A stretch of DNA of 64,000 nucleotides from Azospirillum fermentarium (lineage in GTDB: Bacteria > Pseudomonadota > Alphaproteobacteria > Azospirillales > Azospirillaceae). Each line of letters begins with the position of its first letter. The stretch's first letter is position 1. The notes beneath the pieces were generated by a model, which did no database searches, was not told where the DNA came from, and was given only the letters and a program-made list of their open reading frames with translations. The position numbers were made by a program, and so were the translations under genes. This document shows positions 55,553-63,494 of this stretch, piece after piece. Location: the NCBI RefSeq assembly GCF_025961205.1, contig NZ_JAOQNH010000001.1, forward strand, positions 3,124,001 through 3,188,000, read 5' to 3'.

Positions 55553-56995
55553 ATGGACTCCGCTATCGACGTCGGCAAGACCGGCTCTGCCGCGATGATC
55601 GAAAACGTCACCTTCGATGAGATCGAAATCGGCCAGTCGGCCAGCACGGCGCGCCGCCTGACCGTTTCCGACATCGAGCTGTTCGCCACGGTCTCCGGTG
55701 ACATCAACCCCGCCCATCTGGACGAGGAATATGCCGCCGATAGCCTGTTCCACAAGGTGATCGGCCACGGCATGTGGTCGGGCGGCCTGATCTCCGCCGT
55801 GCTGGGCACCAAACTGCCCGGCCCCGGCACCATCTATCTGGGCCAGGATCTGCGGTTCAAGCGCCCGGTGGGCATCGGCGACACCATCACCGTCACCGTC
55901 ACCGCCCGCGAAAAGCGCGCCGACAAGAACATCGTGGTGTTCGACTGCTCCTGCACCAACCAGGACGGCAAGGAGGTGGTGTCCGGCACCGCCGAGGTGA
56001 TCGCGCCCTCGCAGAAGGTGCGCCGCCAGGCCACCGAACTGCCCCAGGTGCAGGTGATCCGCCACGACAAGCACGAAACCCTGCTGAAGAAGTGCGAGGG
56101 GCTGACCCCGGTGCCCACCGCCGTGGTGCATCCGTGCGACGAAAGCTCGCTGAAGGGCGCGGTGGAAGCGGCGGAAGCCAACCTGATCGCCCCCATCCTG
56201 GTGGGGCCGGAATCCAAGATCCGCTCGCTGGCCGACGGCTTCGGCCTCGATCTGTCCCGCTGCCGCATCGTCAACGTGCCCCATTCCCACGCCGCGGCCG
56301 AAACCGGCGTCCGGCTGGCCCGCACGGGCGAGGCGGAAGCGGTGATGAAGGGGTCGCTGCACACCGACGAGCTGATGTCGGAGGTGGTGCGCAAGGAAAC
56401 CGGCCTGCGCACGTCCAGCCGCCTGTCGCACGTCTTCGTCATGAACGTGCCGACGTACCCGCGCTCGCTGCTGATCACCGACGCCGCGATCAACATCTAC
56501 CCCACCCTGGAAGACAAGGTGTTCATCGTCCAGAACGCCATCGACCTCGCCAAGGTGCTGGGGGTGGAGACGCCGCGCGTCGCCATCCTGTCGGCGGTGG
56601 AGACCATCAACCCCAAGATCGCGTCCACCATCGAAGCGGCGGCCCTGTGCAAAATGGCCGACCGCGGCCAGATCAAGGGCGGCATCCTCGACGGCCCGCT
56701 GGCCTTCGACAACGCCATCAGCGCCGAAGCGGCCCGCACCAAGGGCATCGTGTCGGACGTGGCCGGTCAGGCCGACATCTTCCTGGTCCCGGATCTGGAG
56801 GCCGGCAACATGCTGGCCAAGCAGCTCTCGTTCCTGGCCAACGCGGACGCCGCCGGCATCGTGCTGGGCGCGCGGGTTCCGATCATCCTGACCAGCCGTG
56901 CGGACAATGTGCGCACCCGTCTGGCGTCGTGCGCCGTGGCCTCGCTGGTCGCCGCCGCCCGCCGCCGCGGGGCCGCCGCCGCCGCCGCCGAATAA
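55553..56995 (+). CDS. MaoC enoyl-CoA hydratase / phosphate acetyltransferase fusion
   Basis: 480 residues. The N-terminal MaoC hot-dog domain (about 10-150) has ELFATVSGDINPAHLDEEYA and VIGHGMWSGGLISAVLGTKLPGPGTIYLGQDLRFKRPV. The C-terminal phosphotransacetylase/phosphotransbutyrylase domain (about 175-470) has SHAAAETGVRLARTGEAEAVMKGSLHT, SRLSHVFVM and GILDGPLAFDNAIS. Adjacent ackA supports a role in interconverting acyl-CoA and acyl phosphate, as in PHB or fatty-acid turnover. The fusion is known from alphaproteobacteria. GAGGAG precedes the ATG. Confidence 0.9.
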   Translation: MDSAIDVGKTGSAAMIENVTFDEIEIGQSASTARRLTVSDIELFATVSGDINPAHLDEEYAADSLFHKVIGHGMWSGGLISAVLGTKLPGPGTIYLGQDLRFKRPVGIGDTITVTVTAREKRADKNIVVFDCSCTNQDGKEVVSGTAEVIAPSQKVRRQATELPQVQVIRHDKHETLLKKCEGLTPVPTAVVHPCDESSLKGAVEAAEANLIAPILVGPESKIRSLADGFGLDLSRCRIVNVPHSHAAAETGVRLARTGEAEAVMKGSLHTDELMSEVVRKETGLRTSSRLSHVFVMNVPTYPRSLLITDAAINIYPTLEDKVFIVQNAIDLAKVLGVETPRVAILSAVETINPKIASTIEAAALCKMADRGQIKGGILDGPLAFDNAISAEAARTKGIVSDVAGQADIFLVPDLEAGNMLAKQLSFLANADAAGIVLGARVPIILTSRADNVRTRLASCAVASLVAAARRRGAAAAAAE

Positions 56996-57007
56996 GGGGG
57001 GTGTGGC

Positions 57008-58231
57008 ATGGACATGCTTTCCCCCACCCCGTCCGCCGGCGGCGATGCGCTGCTGGTCATCAACGCCGGGTCGTCGAGCCTGAAGTTCTCGGTGTTCCGC
57101 ACCCGTGACGACGGCGGGGTTACCGCCGTCATCAACGGCCAGATCAGCGGCATCGGCACCGAACCCACGTTCGAGGCCAAGGACACCCACAAGACCCCCA
57201 TCGGCGCCAAGACCTGGACCGCCGGGGAGAAGGCCGACCGCACCGCACTCCTGAGCTTCCTGCTCGACTGGATCGAGGAGCATCTGGACGGCGCCCGCCT
57301 GCTGGCCGCCGGCCACCGGGTGGTGCACGGCGGATCGGGCTTCGCGCAGCCGGTGCTGATCACCGACGCGGTGCTGGACGAGCTGGAGGCTCTGGTGCCG
57401 CTGGCTCCGCTGCACCAGCCGCACAATCTGGCCGCCATCCGCGCCCTGGCCGAGGCGCACCCGGAGCTGCCGCAGATCGCGTGTTTCGACACCGCGTTCC
57501 ACCGCGGCCAGCCGTGGCAGGCGCAGACCTTCGCCCTGCCGCGGGAGATGACCGAGTCGGGCATCCGCCGCTACGGCTTCCACGGGCTGTCGTACGAGTA
57601 CATCGCCCGCCGCCTGCCGGAAATCGCCCCCGAGCTGGCCGACGCCCGCGTGGTGGTCTGCCACCTGGGCAGCGGGGCCAGCATGTGCGCCATCCACGCG
57701 GGAAAGAGCGTGGACAGCACCATGGGCTTCACCGCCGTGGACGGGCTGCCCATGGGCACCCGCACGGGGTGCATCGACCCCGGCGTGCTCATCTATCTGA
57801 TGCGCAGCCGCGGCATGGACGCCGACGCCCTGGAAAAGCTGCTCTACAACAAGTCGGGGCTGCTGGGCGTGTCGGGGGTGTCGAACGACATGCGCGTCCT
57901 GCTGGACTCCGCCGATCCCCATGCGGCGGAAGCGGTGGAGCTGTTCTGCTTCCGCGTCGCCAAGGAAGCGGGGGCGCTGGCCTCGTCCATGGGCGGGATT
58001 GACGCCATCGTCTTCACCGCCGGCATCGGCGAACGCTCCGCCCCCGTCCGGGCGCGGGTGGGCGAGAAGCTGGCGTGGCTGGGGGTGTCCATCGACGCCG
58101 AACGCAACGGCGCCAACGCCACCCGCATCAGTGCCGACGGCAGCCGCCTGCCGGTGTGGGTCATCCCCACCGACGAGGAACAGATGATCGCGCTGCACAC
58201 CCGCAAGGTGCTGGCCCTGGCCGGCGTCTGA
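57008..58231 (+). CDS. ackA: acetate kinase
   Basis: Converts acetyl phosphate and ADP to acetate and ATP, or the reverse. 407 residues, normal length. Motifs: LVINAGSSSLKFSVF, GHRVVHGG, RRYGFHGLSYEY, VCHLGSGASMCAI, TGCIDPGV and FTAGIGERSAPVR. It follows the MaoC-Pta fusion after 12 bp, forming an operon that completes acyl-CoA to acyl phosphate to acid plus ATP. A terminator hairpin follows. Confidence 0.96.
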   Translation: MDMLSPTPSAGGDALLVINAGSSSLKFSVFRTRDDGGVTAVINGQISGIGTEPTFEAKDTHKTPIGAKTWTAGEKADRTALLSFLLDWIEEHLDGARLLAAGHRVVHGGSGFAQPVLITDAVLDELEALVPLAPLHQPHNLAAIRALAEAHPELPQIACFDTAFHRGQPWQAQTFALPREMTESGIRRYGFHGLSYEYIARRLPEIAPELADARVVVCHLGSGASMCAIHAGKSVDSTMGFTAVDGLPMGTRTGCIDPGVLIYLMRSRGMDADALEKLLYNKSGLLGVSGVSNDMRVLLDSADPHAAEAVELFCFRVAKEAGALASSMGGIDAIVFTAGIGERSAPVRARVGEKLAWLGVSIDAERNGANATRISADGSRLPVWVIPTDEEQMIALHTRKVLALAGV

Positions 58232-58260
58232 CCGGCGGCTCCGCCGTCTCCCGTGTTTCC

Positions 58261-58300
58261 GCCGCCCCGGTGCTCCCCTGTGCCGGGGCGGCGGTGTTTC
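58261..58300 (+). terminator. intrinsic terminator after ackA
   Basis: A perfect 10-bp stem (GCCGCCCCGG / CCGGGGCGGC) with a 12-base loop, then GGTGTTTC. Confidence 0.65.
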
Positions 58301-58377
58301 GGGAAACGGCGCCGCCCCCGGTGGAAAGACCGCTTTTCCCGTGGTGCCCGGCCGCGGCTTTCCCTACCTTGGCGTTT

Positions 58378-60285
58378 ATGGATTCCCTGACGTCCCCCGC
58401 CCCCGCCCCCTTGCGGCCGCCGGTTCCGGCGGCGCGGCGGTTCGCGCGTTCGCTGCTGCTGCTGGCGCTGGCCGGAGCCGGCGGGGTGTCGGTGGGGCTG
58501 GGGGTGCAGGCCCTGAACGGCCCGGTGCTGGAGCGGCTGGCCCAGGTGCCGGCTCAGGCGGCCATCACCCGCACGCTCGCCGAACTGACCGACACGCTGG
58601 CCCGCGCGTCCACCGCCGCCGCTTATCTGGAACGGGCGGAGCGGGAGGACCGGCGCCTCACCCTGTCGTCCACCCTGCGGCAGCAGGCGCAGACCATCGG
58701 CATTCTGGTCGGCGAGGTGTCGGTGGCGGGGCTGCCGCCGGACCAGACCGCCCCGCTTCAGCGCATGGCCGTGCGCCTGGCCAGCGATGCCGACGAGCTG
58801 ACCCACATCACCGGCGCCCGGCTGGCGGGGGAAACCGCGTTGCGCCAGTCGCAGGAACGGCTGATGGAGCGGCACACCGCCTTCCGCGGCACCCTGTCCG
58901 GCCTGATCCACGAGGGGATCCACATGCTCCAACAGCCCGGCGGCGAGGAGGCCGGCGCCCGGCTGCTCACCAGCCGCGACGAGCTGGAGGTGCTGGATCA
59001 GTCGCTGATGGCAGCATTGGCCACCGCGTCCGCCCTGCCCCTGACCCCGGCGCAGCTCGACGAGCAGGAAGCCATCTTCCAGCGCGATGCGCGGGCGATG
59101 ATGGAGCGGATCAACAGCCTGCCCATCAGCAGCGCCTCCACCCGCCGCAGCGAAACCACCCGCTTCATGCTGGCGCTGGGGCTCGACACGGGCAACATCT
59201 TCGACATCCAGCGGGACTTGTCCCGGCTGCGCACCGCCGCCCAGGCCCAGGCCCAGAGCATCCGCGACCGCATCGACGAATCGTCGCGCATCATCCTGCA
59301 CCTGATCCGCCGCACCAACGACGGGCTGGCCCGCCAGACCCAGCAGGCCCGAAGCCGGCTGGCGCTGCTGCCGCCGTTCGCCGGGGGGGCGGCGGCGCTG
59401 GCGCTGCTGGTGCTGCTGACCCGCCCGCGCCACGCCGGCCCCGTCGCGGCCCCGCCTCCCGCCCCGGCCCCGGCGGAGGAACGGCCCCTGCGCATCCTTC
59501 TGGCCGAGGACGAACCCATCAACCAGATGGTCTGTTCCGCCATGCTGCGCCGGGGCGGGCACACGGTGACCGTGACCGGCGACGGGGCGGAAGCGCTGGA
59601 CGCCATCCGCCACGCCCCGCCGGACGCCCGGTTCGATCTGGCCATCCTGGACCTGCGCATGCCGGTGATGGACGGTCTGGGCGCCCTGCGTGCCATCCGC
59701 GCCCTGGACGATCCCGCCCTGGCCCGGCTGCCGGTGGCGATCCTCACCGCCTCCATCATTCCCGAAGACGCGGATTCCTGCCGCGCCGCCGGGGCCGACA
59801 TGGTGCTGCCCAAGCCGCTGCGGCCCGAGACGATCCAGCCGCTGCTGGCCCGCCTGCTCAACCGCGCGCCGGCCTCGCCCGCCGGCACCGGGAAACCGGA
59901 ACCGCCCGCGGCGGCCGGGCCGGCGGACAACGGGGGCTTCAACGATCTGGCCATCCGGCAGATGTGCGACGCCCTGCCCCCCGGCCGCGTGGCGACGCTG
60001 ATCAACGGCACGCTGACCGCGCTCAGCGATTACGGCGACACCCTGCGCGATGCGTGGGGGACCGGCGACCTGCCGCGGGTCAGCGCCATGGCCCACAAGA
60101 TCGCCGGGGTGGCCGGGGTCTATGGCTGCCTGTCCCTGCGGGCGGCGGCCCAGAGCCTGGAAATGGCGGTGGAGCGGCGCGACGCCGACCCCGCCCCGCT
60201 GTTGGCCGCGCTGGAAACCGCGCTGCCGGCCGCCCTGGCCCGTCTGGGGACCGAACGCGACCGGCTGGCGGCGGACGCCCCCTGA
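58378..60285 (+). CDS. TorS-like sensor with receiver and HPt domains but no kinase core
   Basis: 635 residues. An N-terminal helix (about 21-42) and a long helical periplasmic sensor of TorS type (about 45-330) are followed by a second helix (about 335-352). A receiver follows (about 370-490, ILLAEDEPINQM, LAILDLRMPVMDGL, LPKPL) and then an HPt domain (about 525-630, MAHKIAGVAGVYGCLSLRAAAQSLE, acceptor about H571). Between membrane helix and receiver there is only a proline-rich linker, so the HisKA and ATPase domains of a tripartite hybrid are missing. It must receive phosphate from another kinase, or serve as a membrane-attached phosphorelay or phosphate sink. Confidence 0.82.
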   Translation: MDSLTSPAPAPLRPPVPAARRFARSLLLLALAGAGGVSVGLGVQALNGPVLERLAQVPAQAAITRTLAELTDTLARASTAAAYLERAEREDRRLTLSSTLRQQAQTIGILVGEVSVAGLPPDQTAPLQRMAVRLASDADELTHITGARLAGETALRQSQERLMERHTAFRGTLSGLIHEGIHMLQQPGGEEAGARLLTSRDELEVLDQSLMAALATASALPLTPAQLDEQEAIFQRDARAMMERINSLPISSASTRRSETTRFMLALGLDTGNIFDIQRDLSRLRTAAQAQAQSIRDRIDESSRIILHLIRRTNDGLARQTQQARSRLALLPPFAGGAAALALLVLLTRPRHAGPVAAPPPAPAPAEERPLRILLAEDEPINQMVCSAMLRRGGHTVTVTGDGAEALDAIRHAPPDARFDLAILDLRMPVMDGLGALRAIRALDDPALARLPVAILTASIIPEDADSCRAAGADMVLPKPLRPETIQPLLARLLNRAPASPAGTGKPEPPAAAGPADNGGFNDLAIRQMCDALPPGRVATLINGTLTALSDYGDTLRDAWGTGDLPRVSAMAHKIAGVAGVYGCLSLRAAAQSLEMAVERRDADPAPLLAALETALPAALARLGTERDRLAADAP

Positions 60286-60311
60286 CGGGGACGCCGTGTG
60301 CGGGGCCGGGG

Positions 60312-60806
60312 TTACCTGGCCTTGACCGCGGTCACCTCGATCTCCACGAGATAGCCGGGGTTGGCCAGCGCCGACACGCCAAAGGCCGACCGGGCCGGCA
60401 GGCTGGGCTGGCTGCCGCCGTAGAACTGGGTGTAGCCGGCCATGAAACCCTTGAAGTCCATGGCGTTGCCGTTCTGCGGGTCGGTGACCAGATAGACCTG
60501 CATCTTCACCACGTCGCCCATGGTCATGCCCTGCCCTTCCAGGATCTCCTTGATGCGGTTCAGGACATTCACGGTCTGGGTGGTCATGTCGCCATAGGCT
60601 TCGCGGCTGGTGGGCGGCGCGTTCTTGTCCACCACCGGCGGCACCTGCCCGCTGACGTAATAGGTGGTCACGTCGCCCGACACCGCCACCGCCTGGGCGA
60701 TGGGAAAGGTCGAGTTGGGGATCGGCAGGCGCACCACGTCGGCCTGGGCGGCCCCCATGCCGAGGACCAGGGCGCCGGCGGCCAGAAGGGCGGTTTTGAG
60801 CGTCAT
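60312..60806 (-). CDS. exported RidA-family enamine/imine deaminase
   Basis: 164 residues with a cleavable signal peptide (TLKTALLAAGALVLGMGAAQA). The mature protein is RidA-like: TTYYVSGQVPP, MTTQTVNVLNRIKEILEGQG, VVKMQVYLVTD, the catalytic arginine in PARSAFGV and the final EIEVTAV. RidA proteins hydrolyse reactive enamine and imine intermediates and are normally cytoplasmic. Export here makes sense beside a periplasmic amine oxidase. It is the third gene of the minus-strand operon. Confidence 0.88.
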   Translation of the reverse strand: MTLKTALLAAGALVLGMGAAQADVVRLPIPNSTFPIAQAVAVSGDVTTYYVSGQVPPVVDKNAPPTSREAYGDMTTQTVNVLNRIKEILEGQGMTMGDVVKMQVYLVTDPQNGNAMDFKGFMAGYTQFYGGSQPSLPARSAFGVSALANPGYLVEIEVTAVKAR

Positions 60807-60853
60807 TACGAAAATCCTTAATGTTTTCAGGGAACGAGCGGCGGACGGACGGG

Positions 60854-61276
60854 TCAGGGCCGGGCGCCGGCCACGTCCCGGGCGGTCACCGCGTCGGTGT
60901 AGCCGTTGCCGAAGTGGGTGCGGACGTAGTTGACGATGGTGGCGACCTGCTCGTCGCTCATCATCTTGCCGACCGGCGGCATCCCGCGGTGGCCGGCCAC
61001 CACCATCATGACCGGGTAGCCGGGCGCCGCGAGGTTGGGGTTGCTGGCCAGGGGCGGGTAGGTGCCGGCCCCGGTGGCACCGGCGCCGTTCTTCATGTGG
61101 CAGGCCTGGCAGACGTTGGCGTAGAGAGCCTCGCCGGTCTCTTCCGCGAATTTGGAGGTGGGGCTGAGCACGGGGGCGGCGGCATCCTGGGCCACGGCGG
61201 TGGCCGCCGGGGCGGCCAGGGTGCTCAGCGCGGCCAGGGCGAACAGGGCCACGGGCCGGAGGGACGGGGTGGTCAT
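60854..61276 (-). CDS. periplasmic class I cytochrome c
   Basis: 140 residues: signal peptide (VALFALAALSTLAAPAATAVAQ), haem motif CQACH in EALYANVCQACHMKNGAG, a probable axial methionine in HRGMPPVGKMMSDEQ and a terminal VATIVNYVRTHFGN helix. One haem. It lies 61 bp after the flavoprotein gene and probably accepts its electrons and passes them to the respiratory chain. Confidence 0.9.
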   Translation of the reverse strand: MTTPSLRPVALFALAALSTLAAPAATAVAQDAAAPVLSPTSKFAEETGEALYANVCQACHMKNGAGATGAGTYPPLASNPNLAAPGYPVMMVVAGHRGMPPVGKMMSDEQVATIVNYVRTHFGNGYTDAVTARDVAGARP

Positions 61277-61337
61277 GGGCGGTCCTTGCGGAAATCGTTG
61301 CTGTCGGGGGCGGTGCTGCGGATAGGGGTGAGCGGCG

Positions 61338-62939
61338 TCACGCCGCCTTCACCACCCGCTGGTGCAGGCGTTCGATGGCGTCGAGCGCCGACAGGATGGC
61401 GCCTTCCTGCCACGCCGGGATGTAGGAGGCGTGCTCGCCGGCCAGCACGATGCGGCCGTCGATCTGGCACAGGTCGTTGTAGTGCTGGTGGCGCTTTTCC
61501 TCGGTCCAGTCTCCGGCGCAGCCCAGGGTGAAGGGCACCCGGTGCCAGGCGACGGACACGCCGGTCTCGAACTCCGCCTTGTACTGGGGGTGGATCTGGG
61601 CGCCGAACTCGACCGCCCGCTTCACCCGCTCCGCCGGGCCCATGGCGGCAAACTCATAGGAGTTGGGGCCGTTCCAGGTATAGCCGCCCAGCAGCACGCC
61701 CTTGCCCCCGGCGTTGTAGCCGGTGCTGGGGTAGGAGATCTGGCGGATCGGCAGGTCGGTGTAGCTGATGCCGCCGTAGATCGCCTCGTCCTCTTCCCAG
61801 AAGCGGCGCTTGAACTGCAGGCCCATCTTGACCGACGAGGCATAGGGCACGGCGTCGATGGCGGCTTTCATCCTGGCGCCCACGTCGATCGGCATCTGGC
61901 TCAGGATGGTCAGCGGGATGGTGCAGACGCACCAGTCGGCGGTGGCCTGCTGGGCGGCGCCGGGCTTCTTGGCGTCCTGATAGGTGACGGTGACGCCGCG
62001 TTCGGACTGCTGGATGCGGGTGACCTTGGCATTGTAGCGGATGATGTCGCCCACCTGCCTGGCGAATGCCCGGCCGATCATGTCCATGCCGCCCACCGGC
62101 TGGAACATGGTGGTCTGGAATTCATAGAGCGCGAAGCTCTGCAGGCTGCGCCACAGGCGCGACGTCAGAATGTCGGACAGGCCGATCGGCTCGCTGGGCA
62201 CCGGCTCGGCGCCGATGCCGCCGCCGGGATCCTTGGCGAAGCCGCGGAACTCCGAGGAGAGTTCGCCGGCCTTGTAGGCATAATCCTTGTCCAGAGCACC
62301 CCAGGATTTCAGCGCCTGCAGCAGGATCTCCTGATCCTCCTTGCTCACCGCGTCGTCCAGCTTGCCCTGCTGCGCGGCCTTGGCCAGCAGTTCGGAGGTG
62401 TGGCCCTGGAAATCGGTCTTGATGCCGCGGATGCGCTGGGGCTTGCCGCCGAACGCCTTGGACGAATGCAGATAGGCGTTGTGGTTGAGCTGGACGAACG
62501 GCTCCAGCGTCACGCCCAGGCGCCGGCAGTAATCCAGGACCGCGTGGTGATGGTACGGGATCCGCCAGGGGCCGGGGTTGATGTAGAGCCCGGAATCGAA
62601 CCCGCAGGTCTGGGTGGTCCCGTCCAGTTCGGCGAAACTGTCGCCGCCGCGCAGGGTCCAGTTGCGCCCGCCGGGGCGGTCGTTGAACTCCAGAACCTGA
62701 ACCTTGTACCCGGCCTGCTGCAGCTCCAGCGCCGCCGTCAGACCGGCGAGACCGGCGCCCAGCACCAGGACGGAGGCCCCCTTCGGGTTGCCGTCCAGAC
62801 GGATACGGCCCTTGTACCCCGATTCCGCCGCGTGGCCGAGGCTGGTCATGGCCTGATACAGGGCCGCACTGCCGGCCGCCGCACCAATCAGGGACAGGAG
62901 GCTGCGCCGGCTCAGGCCGGTCACGTGTTGTTCGAGCAT
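61338..62939 (-). CDS. Tat-exported flavin monoamine oxidase/dehydrogenase
   Basis: 533 residues. The N-terminus has a twin-arginine signal (GLSRRSLLSLIGAAAGSAAL). The FAD-binding start is VLVLGAGLAGLTAALELQQAGYKVQVLEFNDRPGGR, and the C-terminal FAD motif is GRIVLAGEHASYIPAWQEGAILSALDAIERL. The family includes monoamine and L-amino-acid oxidases. NicA2, a relative, uses a cytochrome c as its natural acceptor, and the next gene here encodes one. Expected reaction: amine to imine in the periplasm, followed by hydrolysis. The substrate is unknown. It is preceded by a sigma-54 promoter. Confidence 0.9.
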   Translation of the reverse strand: MLEQHVTGLSRRSLLSLIGAAAGSAALYQAMTSLGHAAESGYKGRIRLDGNPKGASVLVLGAGLAGLTAALELQQAGYKVQVLEFNDRPGGRNWTLRGGDSFAELDGTTQTCGFDSGLYINPGPWRIPYHHHAVLDYCRRLGVTLEPFVQLNHNAYLHSSKAFGGKPQRIRGIKTDFQGHTSELLAKAAQQGKLDDAVSKEDQEILLQALKSWGALDKDYAYKAGELSSEFRGFAKDPGGGIGAEPVPSEPIGLSDILTSRLWRSLQSFALYEFQTTMFQPVGGMDMIGRAFARQVGDIIRYNAKVTRIQQSERGVTVTYQDAKKPGAAQQATADWCVCTIPLTILSQMPIDVGARMKAAIDAVPYASSVKMGLQFKRRFWEEDEAIYGGISYTDLPIRQISYPSTGYNAGGKGVLLGGYTWNGPNSYEFAAMGPAERVKRAVEFGAQIHPQYKAEFETGVSVAWHRVPFTLGCAGDWTEEKRHQHYNDLCQIDGRIVLAGEHASYIPAWQEGAILSALDAIERLHQRVVKAA

Positions 62940-63004
62940 TCTACCCTCTCGTCATGTACCGGATCCGCGGAAAGCCCAAGCTTCCGCTGGATCAGCCATC
63001 ACCA

Positions 63005-63019
63005 GCAAAGGGTGTGCCA
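63005..63019 (-). promoter_or_regulatory. sigma-54 promoter of the amine oxidase-cytochrome c-RidA operon
   Basis: The minus strand reads TGGCACACCCTTTGC, exactly TGGCAC-N5-TTGC. It lies 66 bp before the flavoprotein ATG, leaving a leader of about 54 nt. Such a promoter needs an enhancer-binding activator (NtrC type) and usually signals nitrogen limitation. Confidence 0.85.
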
Positions 63020-63433
63020 CAGCACGAAATGATTGCTCTTCTTAGTTTTAACGCCCGTATTGCGGAGAGAAATCGCTACCTCCACAGGCAATTTGCCCAG
63101 AATTTTCGCCTATATTTTGGGCTATTATGCAAAATGGCGTAAATTTAGCCACACCCTTGGGTGGTTCCACAGATCATGGGATCTTGAGGAAAAACAGGTT
63201 TGAGTCCAACAGCAGATAACGGTGAGTCAAACCCTGAACAAGTGAAATTTATCCGTCTTTTCTTCGCATTTTCTTTGCTAACAAAGAAAACAGACCGCCG
63301 GGAAAATTCTGAACCGATCTCCGGTTAATACGCATTCATAGTGCGGAAATGCCCTTGAAAGGGAATTCGCAGGGTATTTCGAGACAATGTTCTTTGGGGA
63401 AATTTCCCACAACCCATAAAGGGTCTTCGGCAC

Positions 63434-63470
63434 AAAAAAAGGCCGCGGCCCGGCGCAAGCCGGACCGCGG
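63434..63470 (-). terminator. intrinsic terminator of the HAD gene
   Basis: On the minus strand a 12-bp stem (CCGCGGTCCGGC / GCCGGGCCGCGG) with a TTGC loop is followed by CC and seven T residues. Confidence 0.88.
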
Positions 63471-63494
63471 CGGCGGAAAGGCGGCGGCGGACGG

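Larger units (their letters stand above)
62940..63494. other. 555-bp AT-rich control region of the amine oxidase operon
   Basis: The region is clearly less GC-rich than its surroundings and has no convincing gene. It holds the sigma-54 promoter and, further upstream, short dyads that could be activator sites: CCACACCCTTGGGTGG near 63150 and the perfect GGGAAATTTCCC near 63400. At the far right is the terminator of the HAD gene. Confidence 0.55.

Noticed and set aside
62954..63142. 62-residue plus-strand frame upstream of the amine oxidase operon
   Set aside because: It runs across the minus-strand sigma-54 promoter, has atypical codon use for this genome and no domain signal.
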